A DNA stretch of 64,000 nucleotides from the NCBI GenBank assembly GCA_030704615.1, contig CM060731.1, forward strand, positions 86,656,756-86,720,755. The letters run 5' to 3'. Positions 1-11,331 of the stretch are shown here, in pieces; within the stretch, counting starts at the first letter, position 1, and each line of letters begins with the position of its first letter. The notes beneath the pieces were generated by a model, which was not told the DNA's origin, ran no database searches, and saw only the letters and a list, made by a program, of their open reading frames with translations. The stretch is from Takakia lepidozioides. Taxonomy: Eukaryota; Streptophyta; Takakiopsida; Takakiales; Takakiaceae. A program made the translations under genes and the position numbers.

Positions 1-909
1 ATAACCTAGAATTGCCAGGACCATTATTTTGGTAGGATACGTCCAGAATAGTACGAAGGACTGTCCAACCAGCCCCCACACACAAGTTCAGTGCATCAAT
101 CAGTACAAGGTGCTGAGCATACATGCTATACATGCTTTTCCTACCATCACCTCCTTCAACACAGCAAACAGATGAAGAACTCTGCACCTAGGTTCCCCTA
201 AAAACCTTTCATCTGTAAGGATCTTCACCAATCTTGCAAAAACTCAACTCAACCACATACTTTCATGGCAGAGAGGCGTCATTCACTCATTCCGCTACCC
301 GTTTCAGCCATGAAACATAGGCAGGTGCATGTCCTCGAAAAATATGAGGAATAGCCTAAGAGCGCCACTGGTGAAGATACGGAGGGTCAAAAGAAGGAAG
401 TGGAACACACCATAAACCCTTGAGTGATGCCATCAAAGGTAATCCGCTGCCATGAATCAAAGTAAGAGAAGATGTCGAACTTGGTTTTGGCTGCGATGCC
501 TGCTGATGCTAGTATCATGATCACAAAATAGCAAAGAAAGCCTTTGACTGCCGTCAGCCCTAGAACTCCTGCGATCACACCCCCCACAATAGACAAAAAT
601 GTGCGGCTGTGCCCCACAAGACATGCCCACTGTGTATCAGCTACACTCTCAGGTCCACTCAACTACTACACGCCTCATCTCCCCTCCAATTCCTCGCTCA
701 GGTTGGTCGGAAGACTACCACCATTGCAGCGCTTGTTCAGCAGATTGTTGGGCGACAGAGATCTTCAATGCAGTGGAATACCTCAGGTAGATAATCCGCA
801 TGTTGTGTTGAATGTTTTCAGCACTGTAAGCGGGGGGGCTTTTCGCATCGTCACTCTTCTTCGCTTCTTTCGAGGTAACCCGTGATGCGAAGCGCGATGC
901 TGGTGCCAT
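1..909 (-). CDS. EMC6: EMC6-like subunit of the ER membrane protein complex, 3' end beyond window
   Basis: Subunit 6 of the ER membrane protein complex, which inserts tail-anchored and multipass proteins into the ER membrane. Exon 1 is 909-782 (from ATG at 909; an in-frame ATG also lies at 954), exon 2 is 606-411 and exon 3 starts at 60. Exon 1 encodes the cytosolic N-terminus with KKSDDAKSP and AENIQHNM. The join L-S-R-T-F across intron 1 restores the family motif SRTFLSIVGGVIAG. Exon 2 carries two hydrophobic helices and KTKFDIFSYFDSW. Reading through past 411 would stop at 387 and lose the last helix. A splice ATG|GTGTGT at 411 to ACAG|TCC at 60 instead adds SFVLFWT, the conserved start of that helix, and a donor-like GTATCC follows at 40, so the last exon is probably off the window. 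Family assignment is by remembered similarity to plant EMC6 (about 114 aa). Confidence 0.85.
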
Positions 910-1368
910 GGCTGCCGGAGCTCCCTTTCCCGCACACTCTTCACTGCTCCTCACCTTCGCCTCCTAGGTCAACCCAGAGATACACACTGTGACAGGATAG
1001 CCGCACTTTCTACAAATCGCTTGATTCAACCTCACCCACTCACATCAAATCGAAGGAATGCACAATCAATTATGTCACTCGCTTCTCGCTGCCCTTGCAA
1101 GCACACGCATGTCCGTTGAATATCGCACAGAGGGGAACAAGTGAAAACTTTGGGAACACTAAGACAAACATCAAATAAGAATAGGACCGCTATTGATATC
1201 CGTAAGGAAACCCTAATGAAAGACTACATTGCAGAATGCATCAACGGTTCAGTATAAAAAGAAGTCCCTGTACAAGTCCCACAACGCAATCTTTTTGTTG
1301 TCGTGTAGCAGCTGGCAGCTTGGCAGCTTGTAGGGCAGCGAGGCGGTGTTGGGGGCAGATCGAGAGTG
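910..1368. promoter_or_regulatory. Divergent intergenic region between EMC6 and WDR55
   Basis: The start codons of two head-to-head genes lie 459 bp apart, so both promoters and 5' leaders must fit here. This suggests a shared bidirectional promoter. A TATA-like string (cagtataaaaagaag) lies near 1252, about 115 bp before the WDR55 ATG and in its orientation. No other convincing motif was found. Confidence 0.5.
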
Positions 1369-4300
1369 ATGGCAGAGGGGGCAGCCGACATCGATGTGGG
1401 GGCACAGCCTTTTGACATAGCGTTTCATCCTTCGGCAAAACTTGTTGCTGTTAGCCTTATCACAGGACACCTGCATCTGTACGTCTATTTGCATCTCCCC
1501 TGGTATTGTTGATTCGCAACATGATTGATTCACAAGATGGTAATTTTCACGTTTCCGCTTTGAACGAGTCTCAGCAGGTTTTCTTTTAATCATACTCTCA
1601 GGCAGGGTACTTGCAGTTGTTATGATTGGGTACCTCCCTCCCTCTCTCCCCTGTTGTGACTTTCTTAACCATGGGAGCTACTTTTCCGCGAACTATGACA
1701 TGAACACGCAGAAGTGACAGATTATCGCGTCCGATAAAAGTGTGACAGAGTAGATCAGTGGTAATCATACAGGGTCCTGTACCCATTTTGAAAATTCGCA
1801 GTGATTCTGAGCCTAGAGACCGTACCTATTTTAGCTCTTCAAAAGCTATTGAAATTTTATTTCAGGTGACCGCTGGATTGATACGGCGTGTTACACCCTA
1901 AATAATTGCAACCAATAGGTAGATAGCTCAATGAGGGGAAAAATCTCGGATTCCCTTCCTGTGAACGGGTTTCACCTAGTTGTATGTTACTTGCTGTTTG
2001 GAGTCAAAGAGAATTCTGATTGAGGTAGTCTGACCCCAGCAGCTTACCTGAGGGATGCAGAATGTCAAATAACACTCCTTCATTGTCTTCTCAGTATCCT
2101 GCTGGGGGAGTGACCCTGCCAGCAATGCAAATTATCTGGATGATTTGAGCATTAAAACATAATCTATAATTACTGTTATATATGACAAAGTGTTTAGAAT
2201 CTATCTGGGCTGCATTGGGATGGAGAATTTCTGATTGAGTGGGAAACCTGGGTTGCTGCAGATACAAATATGGAGAGGGAGCGGACTCAGAAAGGTGGCA
2301 GACGTGTTTGCTCTTGGATGCTCACTTGCTAACCTGGTCTCGCTTTGCATCTGCATCCAAGTACCTTGCCATGTTGAAGGGCCTATGTTTACGAAGTAAA
2401 GGTGGAAGTTTTTTGATAAGGTTGAAATTGTGTTTTGACAGGTTGTGGAATGTGAGTGCGCACGGTGAATCGTGCCGTGCAGTACGCTTTGCAGAGGGCG
2501 GTCGCTGTGAGTGCACCCATCATTGCATTCCCTGTGCTGCTCAGTCATCATGCCCTTTTGGGTTCCTTTTCCTGGTTAATGGTTTACCTTCCTCTTGGGC
2601 ACATCCACTATTGTGTGGTCTCCTACCTGCCTCAGCTACCCCTCTTCATAAGGTCGCCCACTTCAACTGTCTTTCATTTGGGTGGTTACAGACATCCTGA
2701 CAGCCTCACCGGATCGCTCAATTCTTGCAACTGATGCTGAAACCGGGCAAGCGGTTGCTCGCCTTTCTGATGCACACGGGTATGTATTCATATGCTGTAG
2801 AAGATTCCCTCAGGGTTCTGTAGAAAGTCAGGAATGGGCGATTTGAGGGGCACAGGGGGGGATCATTAGACAAAATTCTAATGTAACCTTGTGGCAGTGA
2901 CCCTAGCCCATTTTGGATGGAGCAGGCTAGAAAGTGAAAAAGGAAAGGCTGGTGATTGAGGGCAGGATTTGGGTCACTTTCACCATGAATGTGGTAACTC
3001 CAGGACTGGGAGCCAGTCTATTAGATTAATTTGTGTCTGCCAGATTTCCCAAAAACATTGCTTTCGAAAGCATGAATTTGATTTGGAAGATCACTTTCAC
3101 CCCCAATTGAGCAAAAAGAGATGCAGCAATAGTCCTCGTCATCTGAGAGTAGTACTTAATGTACTCAATTGAGGATCATCATCATCATCATGCCCAGGTG
3201 CTACTGCATGTTTTAGCGGCCGCGAGAGAGAGGGAGATTTGAGGCTTTTCTAGGATTTACGGAGGTGTTCTGTGAAAAGGTCAAAGTACTGAAGTAGAGA
3301 GATTTTTAGTTCTATTCCAACTTCTGCTTTCCAAAAGAGTGTGAGACGCATGGGGGATCACAGCATAGTTTATATTGAATGCAGTAAGTGTAGCCTGAAT
3401 GTGCAGAGAATGGGTGGTGGGTGTGAAGGGCGGCAATTAACCGAATTGTCAATGCGACTGAGACCACCATTGCCTCTGGTGATGATGAAGGCACTATCAA
3501 GGTACATGTAGGTTTTGATACTGCGTGATGGTTGTTGTATTGGGGCAACAACGGAGGTATGTTGGTCCAATGCATTTTTCTGCTGAAGGATTTTGCTGTC
3601 AGCGTAGACATGGGTGGCTGTTCGTGAATTTGATCAGGAAAGGGGATGGTTTAGGAGTGGGTCTCATAGAAGTTTAACTTTGCATGTCAATGTGATACAT
3701 TATCCAGTTTTGAAGGGTCCTTAAATAAGTCTGATTGGTAAGGTGTTCAGTAAGCTAATGTGTTTAGGGTGTTATGCCGGCACTCCTACAACACAGGGTT
3801 CTAGGGTAATGAAGGTGAAAAAGGTGGAGTAAGATGTTGAGGCTATGTCTGTACAGGTGTGGGACACACGGCACAATGCGTGCTGCAGCAGCTTTGAGGC
3901 GCATGATGACTTTGTGGCAGATATGGAGTTTGTGCCAGATACCATGCAGCTTCTCGGTGCCAGGTGCACCTTCTCGTGCTTTGTTTTTGTTTCGTTAAGA
4001 GTGGGTTGTCTTGCCTTTCCATCAGGTTACTGCTTCCCAGCAACTTACCAGTGGAAGCACTGGCATTTGTTAATGAATGTGCAAACTATAGAAGTCAGTC
4101 AAGGGCAAGAATCTTGAAGTTGCAAATACATGGACTCTTTTGGTCACTAACTTAAAGCCGTTGTGTGCTTTGGCAGTGGTGATGGGACACTCTCTGTGTG
4201 CAATTTGCGACGCAACAAGGCATTCTTCTTACTATCTCCAGCTTAGAGACTGTTAGGTGTCAGTAGTATGATTTGCTAGGAGAGAAGACTCCGGCCACAG

Positions 4301-6530
4301 CTGGCATAACTAAGAGCCATCTTGCGGCTACTGCCCCCTTTCGGGGGTGGGCAGGTGGTTTGCTATTCATCTGTCGTGAGCTCTGAAGTGATGCGGTCAT
4401 GTGGATTTCATAAAGACTCTGCAAGTCCTGTGAGGGTGGCAGCACTGAGTGTTTGCAGTTGTGCAGGTGGATGTTAAGTCACAGTTTGCAGAGGATGAAC
4501 TCTTGTCAGTGGTGCTGTGCAAGGTTCTGCTTTTCAACCCCTGTGGTGGCTTGCTTCACTTCGATGTTGGGCACTACACAAGCAGACCAATGACCTTCTC
4601 TAGGATTTTGATTCTAGTATCTTTTATAAAATGCAACAGAAGGCTTTGCAGAGCTCAGCATATAGGTAAGTTGATAGTTGTTGACAAGGCATGATGCTAG
4701 AAAACATACCTGCATTGAGGTGCTGAGCAGTAAGAAGTTTGGTTGCTTTCTGCAGAATGGTCGCAAAGTAGTATGCGGATCGCAGGATGGAGTGCTGCTG
4801 CTCTATTCTTGGGGCCATATGCTGGACTGCAGGTCTTGCTATTATTCCTACACCATCCTCCAACTGAAATTCCAGGTCATTGCACAGTAGTGTTGGACTT
4901 ATACAAACTCTGGTATGCCAGATAAACTGTTGTAGGGGATAAAGAGGAGTTGTATTACAATGCTATGTTCATGGTACGAAAAGGATGGTATATGGTGTCT
5001 TCTCATCCCATGTGCTTCGTAGATTCGAAAGTCTTCAGTGCTGGCAGCTCTGCTAGTAATGAGGGAGGTCAACACTGCATAGCTCAGAGGTATCTTAACT
5101 TGTTTCTCCACGGGTTCATTTGTGCAGTGATCGCTTTGTTGGACATCCCAACTCTGTAGATGCTTTGTTGAAGGTATGCAATTAGTTCTTTCACTTGAGG
5201 CCCATGACTGGTGCATTTTTTTTCGTGTTCATGGCAGCCGACAAAGCAAGTACTAACCTCAGAGTGTGGGTGCAGGTAGATGAAGACACACTACTCACAG
5301 GATCCAGTGATGGCATCATCCGGTATGGTCTTGTGATGGAAGCACCCTAGCTGTAGGATGCCACCTTAAACAGATGTTGTCTTCTCTGCTTTTGTGGCCT
5401 TCGCTTTTGCATCCATGGGATATTTGACGTGGTACGGAGTCATAAATTTGGAAGTTGATGGGAAAAGGAAGGGCACCTTGCATGACTGCTTTTGGATATC
5501 TGGCCGTGCAATGGGGATAGGGTGGTCACTATACTTCCCAACAAGATGATAGGGATCATAGGCGAGCATGCCGACTATCCAATTGAGCGTCTTGGTACGT
5601 GCATCCACCATTTGCCATTTCGGTTGTCTCTCCTGCTGTTTATACGAGCATGTGAATTTTGATTACTTAGCTCTTCTAATGTTTCCCCAAGTACTCTTAC
5701 TATCAGCGCAGTTGGTCTAAGGTGCAAAAGTCTCCTTGTTTAGAAGTGTGATGTTGATGATTCAAATTGTGTCTGCAGCCTTTTCGCATGACAGGACAAC
5801 GCTGGGCAGTGTGTCACACGATGATAATGTCAAGGTGAGGACTCCTTGTCTGGACTATTTTGTAGAAAGACATGAAGTGTATATTTGCTTTGTGCTGCAT
5901 ATGTTTGCCTTTTGTTCCAGACTTAATGCTTTCAGGACATGTGCAGCTATGGGATGTGAAGTACTTGCTGGAAGAAGATGTGGAGGGTGATCAGGGTGTT
6001 GAGACAGCAGCAGCACAAGTGGATGGGGTGGGTGCCTCCGCTCAAAGCAATGGGGCAACGGAGCCTGCTCATAGCAGCGACGAAGATGATGTAGAGATGG
6101 GCATAGAAGGTATGGGTCCTCATGACATTATATAGAGTGAAAGTGCCACTCTTTGGCCAGTTGATTTTTAGTTGGAAAGTGACGTTGTCTTTGGTGGAAT
6201 TTTGTGAGTTGAGCATTCTAAATTTGTGTTAGATTGTGGCACCTACTAAAATTCCAAGTATGTTGTCTGTGGGCCCTATTGCAGTTATGTTGTCAAGATT
6301 AGCTATTTTATGTTGCACTTCTGGTTTTGAGAAATTTGGATTGCTGCATGGTGAAAGTCAACTGCTGGTAGTTATGGGCATACCAAATTCCACTTTTTGT
6401 AGTGTAAGTCATGTGTCCTTGTAGTGAAGTGGCAGTGTGATGTGCTGCAGGATCAAGGAGGTGGAGAAACAAAGGAAAAGAACATTTAGCGCGGACAAAT
6501 AATAGCTCCAAGTTCTTTGATGACCTTTGA
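1369..6530 (+). CDS. WDR55: WDR55-like WD40 protein (putative CUL4-DDB1 substrate receptor)
   Basis: A WD40 beta-propeller protein. Plant WDR55 binds DDB1 in CUL4 ubiquitin ligases and is needed for gametophyte and embryo development. I assembled 15 exons: 1369-1478, 2262-2294, 2442-2506, 2692-2779, 3429-3501, 3857-3963, 4177-4219, 4467-4523, 4756-4832, 5128-5173, 5276-5322, 5521-5594, 5779-5834, 5947-6109, 6451-6530. All joins keep frame, giving 372 aa plus stop (Arabidopsis about 353). Landmarks are FDIAFHPSAKLVAVSLITG near the N-terminus, AHGESCRAVRF, ILTASPDRSILATD, TETTIASGDD, VWDTR (the DWD box that contacts DDB1), SGDGTLSVCNLR, FAEDELLSVV, LLLYSWG, an acidic linker in exon 14 and the C-terminal FFDDL. 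All introns are GT-AG except intron 7, which appears to be GC-AG (AAG|GCATTC at 4219). Intron 7 also holds a small mobile module. Expected in the nucleus or nucleolus. Confidence 0.92.
4279..4358 (-). mobile_element. 80 bp SINE-like module in WDR55 intron 7
   Basis: This sequence is the reverse complement of the module at 21855-21949 with scattered mismatches: shared blocks include AGAGAAGACTCCG, TAACTAAGAG and TTGCGGCTACTGCCCC. It is flanked by a 7 bp direct repeat TTTGCTA (4272-4278 and 4359-4365), as expected of a target-site duplication. It has no coding capacity. Confidence 0.7.
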
Positions 6531-6954
6531 TAGGATAATTGTTGGAAGTGGCCATTGATAAACTGATCAGCCATCTTAGGGATTCATAGATAGAGTATGA
6601 AAGGAATCATTGGTCTTTTGTTGTCTCATCCTCCTTACACTAAAAGGTTTGAAGAGCCTAAGTTTGGCCTCTCCTGAAATATCATGAGCTGATACTTTTT
6701 AATCCCCAAGTGCCTGAGCTGCTTTTCACCATGTACAGGAGCTCTGTGACCCTGCCACATTGCAAAGTTAATATGTCAATGAGATCTTAGGGTTCTGGAA
6801 ATTCTGGAAATTTTGACCGTTGATTCTGACACTCATCTATCCCGCCTACAGTCACAAAAAAAACTTAGTCCAATCCATCCACCTTGTGAGGAAAAAGTTT
6901 ATAATGTTTAACTTGGGCCCAAAAACAAAACTGGTGACTCTTTGGCCCCCACAA
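6531..6954. other. Non-coding spacer downstream of WDR55
   Basis: This should contain the WDR55 3' UTR and polyadenylation region. I see no gene or repeat that I can support. Confidence 0.5.
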
Positions 6955-7168
6955 AAAAGTTCGTCAGTAGTTCAGTGGGATAGTGCACTGAGTGCCACCC
7001 ACATGATTCTGGGGTCAAATCTTGCTACTTGACGGGTGTGGTATTCTCTTCTCTCCCTTTCCTTGGCAGTGTCCCACTTATGTGCCTCCATGGCGCAGTT
7101 ACTATGAAAGAGGTTATTTTTGCCTTTTGTGAGCTGTCGCTCCCAGGTGTTCATTTTTTTTTTTTTTC
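6955..7168 (+). mobile_element. tRNA-derived SINE-like sequence with T-rich tail
   Basis: A tRNA-like block shows a box A match (tagttcagtggga at 6968-6980) and a box B match (ggggtcaaatc at 7011-7021) about 43 bp apart, the spacing of an internal RNA polymerase III promoter. It is followed by a non-tRNA body and a run of 14 T at 7154-7167. Plant Au-type SINEs end in T runs, which fits. No intact tRNA cloverleaf forms and I found no clear target duplication, so the left border is approximate. Confidence 0.5.
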
Positions 7169-7483
7169 AAAGCACGTTTTTCTTTGAATTTTTCTAAGGA
7201 ATTTGTTTTTCTATGAATTCTTTTGAATTATGGCACCTGGTCAGTGAACCCACCTACCCTGAAATCTTCACTGTATTTCCACATTTTTCTGTATAGGCTG
7301 TCTTGTAGAGGGGTCGAATTTGAACTTTTTGATCAGGGAGGCTATAAAATTTACGAAAAAAATGTGCCTACAAATTTTACCATCAGAGCTTTTTTGAAAG
7401 CATGATGTCTTGTTTCATAGAATTCATATATCAGTGGATGTGCAATTTCAATAGTGAGGTTTTTGGATTTTTTTTTATAGGTG

Positions 7484-9443
7484 ATGGTACGCTCACGGGC
7501 TCGGCCAATCACGGAGGATGATTATCGAAATGTAGTTCCACCCAACGAGAACACCTTGAACAATGATGTCCGCATGCTTGATGTACTTCCACCTCTTTCA
7601 AGACGCCGTCGACGTAGGGATGAGCAGTTGGCGGACGTACCTGGAGAGCCTCACGTGATTCATGCTCAAGGGAGCGAGCATCCCGTTCCACGTCCCAGCT
7701 TGCCACCTCGAGGTCCTAGGCCTCTCAGTCCAGAGCCACGAGGCCTTGATCGAGCCACTTTGGACAAACCCCCTCGGGTGGAGTGTTGGTGCGACCGGTG
7801 TTGGGCACGAGTGGCACTTGGAGGTGTTCCCGTGATGCGGCAGGATCATATTGTGGATGAACACTATCAGACATGGGGGATTGCCGATGCGGCAAGGGTG
7901 AGCCTTCTATAACCCATTGTTGTAACATTTTTTGTGCTAGTATATAAGAACGTACGTTTGTTGTAAGTACTCGGATGTTTAAAAATGACTTGTAATTGAT
8001 ACTGTAATGGAAGTTACTGTGGTTAAATATATGAGTAAACAACAAACTAATTGTATGAATTATATATTACGTGCAGCCACGAGTCGTTGCCCTCCAAGCG
8101 CGCAAAAACGGTACATCACAGATACGTGATGAGTTGGAGGTGGACCATCCATTGCCGGATGTCACTTTGTTTTTCCCTCAGGTTGACATAGATAGGGTCC
8201 GTGAGACGAGGGGCTTACCCTACGCCCTTCGATTATTTGGTTGCCGAGCGCGCAGCCGGCCACCGCTTGCACCGGCGCCTCCTCATGATGTCGATATTCC
8301 ACATCCATCACCAGTACGCTCTAGTTGTACTAGTCCAGCTCCACCTCCTCCACCTCCTCCACCTTCTGATCCTCATCCATCTGTATCTCCTCCTCGTCCA
8401 GTTTCCACTAGTACACCAGCCCATGTAGAGTCACCTGCACCACCTCCACTTTGCATCACTCCACCGATCCATGAGTCACCTCTACCACCTCCACTTTGCA
8501 CTAGTACTGCACCGGCCCATAGGTCACCTCTATCACATCCAGTTTGTACTAGTGCAGCCCACGAGTCACATCTACTTTCGAGTCCACCCCATGCACAATC
8601 ACCTCCCAGCTGCTCACCCGATCAGTCACATAACACTCCACCTCCTAGTTCACATCACCAGTCATCCCAACATATTCGGACAGCTGCCCCTTCCCAATCC
8701 CAGGCCCCCATAGGTGTCTCACGTGCACGTCCCACCCGGACCCCTAGGAAGTGTAGGCCACCACCGGTACTTGAGGTACGACGGCCCGATGATCCTAGGG
8801 TTACTGACAAGGAGTATAGGACGATGTTGCAGACACCATTCAGGCCTAGCCTTTGGCGTGCACTAGTGCCTCCGGTCCCCATTCCTCAAAGCCAACCATT
8901 TCAATTTTGGGGTCGGCGATATTGTGTGAAAGCCGCCACCAACCCTTCCATGGGTCGTGGGCTATTTGCAATGGAGGATATTGTGGTTCCTCCAGGGAGA
9001 GGGCAGACAGTGGACTCATTTCCCTACTTTGGCCCATACTACATGTGGTTCCACTGGACGCAAATGCGACGGGTAGCCCCTTGGGTGAGACCTTATGGTC
9101 TTTGCGTCAATGACCTCGATGTCTTCAATCGGGTGTTGGACCCTGGAACAAGGGTCATATGTGACGGACATCCCGATGTGTCGGGAATGTTGCAGGGTTC
9201 ATCAATAGTTCAATTGGTAACCCTAAAATGACCAATGTATTGTGGGATGAGCAACATGACGGGGATGTTAGGCTAGCACAATCGATATCGAATTTTGTTA
9301 TGACATGTGCATGTACTACGATTCCCGCCGGTTCAGAGTTGTTTGCCTCTTATGAACTCTCTGATAAGGCTTGGGATGAGAGAGTCCATTGGGAGTGGAG
9401 GGAGTTTGACAAACGTTACAAACGTCACTCCCGCGGCCGCTAA
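7484..9443 (+). CDS. Zinc-module plus proline-rich plus SET-domain protein, one frameshift
   Basis: Probably a lysine methyltransferase-like protein of unknown target. Exon 1 (7481 or 7484 to 7897) ends AGG|GTGAGC and exon 2 starts at 8077 after gtgcag, in phase. Upstream exons are possible because 7481 follows a T tract and tag. Exon 1 encodes an Arg-rich stretch and a C-x-C-x2-C...H-x4-H module resembling transposase-associated zinc modules. Exon 2 opens with LPDVTLFFPQVDIDRV, then about 150 residues of Pro/Ser/His-rich repeats, then a SET domain: NPSMGRGLFAMEDI, FPYFGPYY, then a one-base frameshift near 9183, then GFINSSIGNP (the FINHS position, with His replaced by Ser), TTIPAGSELFASYE and WEW. 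The shift lies in a G run and could be real decay or a sequence error. No intron fits the gap. The SET call is by motif order only. Confidence 0.6.
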
Positions 9444-10178
9444 GGAAACTTGTAGTAGGGGATGTATCTGCTCTCTGTCTTAAGGGCTGTAGGACCAGAT
9501 CACTTCATAGGGAAGAAATGCACATGTAGAAGGATAGGGTAGAGGTTGGCAGGCACAAGGATGTGCCAGCAGCTGAAGCAGAGCCATCATGCCTTAATGA
9601 GGACTGGAATCACGATAAGAAGAAACGTCGGAAATGGCTGACGAGGGAGATGACAAGGTGCCTTCTTGACAGGCAGACCCACCGCTTCAATGAGTATAAG
9701 ACAGATAAGTTCGAAGAGTGTTGGCTTCCTTTTTTGGGCACTTAGGAATGACTGTGTGAAGTTTTTGGAACTGTCTCTTGTTTCTATAGAAAGGGACAGA
9801 AATGTGAGGAGTGGGGAGCTTTTGGAGAATGGAATGAAGGCACTGGAATTCAAACCAGGATGATGTGGAGATGGATGCACCTGTTGTTTCACTGTCATTA
9901 GGAAAATGAGAGGGGACAGGGATATCTCATCTCAGGGTTAGGATGGTTGCTGTTGTTGTGTTCCTTTTCCTTATTTTTGTGTCTTCAGCCAGCAAAACAA
10001 GGCGGCCCTGGATGCTAGATCCTTGAGAAGGGATGATGTGGATGGGAAGGAAGGTCAATACTGTTTTTGAGACCAGTCACTGATGGGTCAACCGGGGCAA
10101 AAAGGTGAATGCCTGCTACATTTCAGAGAGTAGCAGACGCAATTCAGCATAGGAACTAGTGTGCTACGCTGAGTTGGG
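9444..10178. other. Spacer, no recognisable gene
   Basis: Open reading frames here are short and show no family motif. Confidence 0.4.
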
Positions 10179-10296
10179 TGTTTCCTAGAACAAATGTAGG
10201 CTGTCATTGTCAGCTGCTAGCAGCAAGACAAGGATGAATGCTTGATTTGTGCAGAGGCATGGATAGCTGAAGGAGTAGAGATAGAGTGTGGGTGAC
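10179..10296 (+). repeat. Dispersed repeat, copy 1
   Basis: About 118 bp closely matching 62306-62424 in the same orientation, including taggctgtcattgtcagctg, gatttgtgcagagg and tggatagctgaaggag. It lies 52 kb from its partner, has no coding potential and is of unknown class. Confidence 0.75.
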
Positions 10297-11021
10297 GCAG
10301 TGTGCTGGGCAATGGGCAAGACGTCTTTGTATAAACGTGAGTGACCTTCCTATCCTCCCGGCTCTCATTTTTAGTGCATGTTTATTTGTGACGTATCTGA
10401 CGACTTCGCCAACACACACCAACCTATTTGCTGTGGTTTGTTTACGAGTCCATGGGATTGAAGTTACCATAAACAACACTGGCATTGGTTTTTCATATAT
10501 GGTATTAGATAATTCTCTTAATTGTTTCCGCCTTGGCAGGTTGCTCAGTGACCTTCCCTGGACGCTTTGGAGTATAGCGAGTGAGTGTCTCACAATGCAA
10601 TGTTGGTTGGTGCATCTTATGCAAGAACTTGGAAAACAAACAGATGTCCTTGTTGTAGTAATTCTTAAAGCCATGCAAGCCTTAGTTTTTTGATGGGTTG
10701 CAGATTGATGGAATACATGAGTAGTTAGAAGATTCTAGGTGAACACTTTTCAAAGTGTTATAGTTAGACAAAATAATTCACATGAGAACATGTGACTATT
10801 TTATGTATTTTTAGATCGCGACAAAAATGATAATGATAAATAGATTGGTAAATAGAGATGGTGTACAATCTCTTGGTTTTGCTCAGCTTGTTGCAGTTAT
10901 GTCTTGCTGCCTTGTTCTCTTTGTATTATATATTATATTTCATTGTTGTAATAGACATGTACACGACTGCTATCATAGTTATAATAATGACCACATCTAT
11001 TTTCACTCTTCAATAGTACTA
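10297..11021. other. AT-rich spacer, no recognisable gene
   Basis: A 135-codon open frame at 10286-10693 has no family motif and reads like translated intergenic DNA. The interval becomes AT-rich after 10690. Confidence 0.4.
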
Positions 11022-11213
11022 CACGTGGCAGAAATACAAATATGTAAAAAAATAGCAATACACCCAAAAAAACACCCATCTTGACACATGTCAATCTGCT
11101 GAGGGACCACGTGTAAAAATTGCAACGCACCACGTGTTGCAACCGGATTAGAACGCCCGTAGTCATGGAGAGCGAACATTCTGCCACGTGTCATTTCCTG
11201 TATCGAGCACGTG
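11022..11213. promoter_or_regulatory. Cluster of five CACGTG (G-box) palindromes
   Basis: CACGTG occurs at 11022, 11108, 11131, 11185 and 11208, most in a CCACGTG or CACGTGT context. In plants this core is bound by bHLH and bZIP factors, and ACGTG is the ABRE core. There is no gene start immediately beside it that I can name. It may be a relic promoter or part of a transposon end. Confidence 0.5.
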
Positions 11214-11331
11214 CCAACCGCTGACATGGACTACATTGTCCGTTCAGTCATTCAGTAAAGCCAGCGTGTATGACTACCCCCACAGCTCAGCCTGGAGAGT
11301 CGTATCTGCCATGTCACAACTGACTAGGCTT

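Noticed and set aside
6955-7030. A functional tRNA gene
   Set aside because: Box A and B fit, but the acceptor and anticodon stems do not pair into a cloverleaf.
10286-10693. A 135-codon plus-strand frame and an overlapping 154-codon minus frame
   Set aside because: Both cover the same DNA, neither has a recognisable domain, and the left part is a dispersed repeat.
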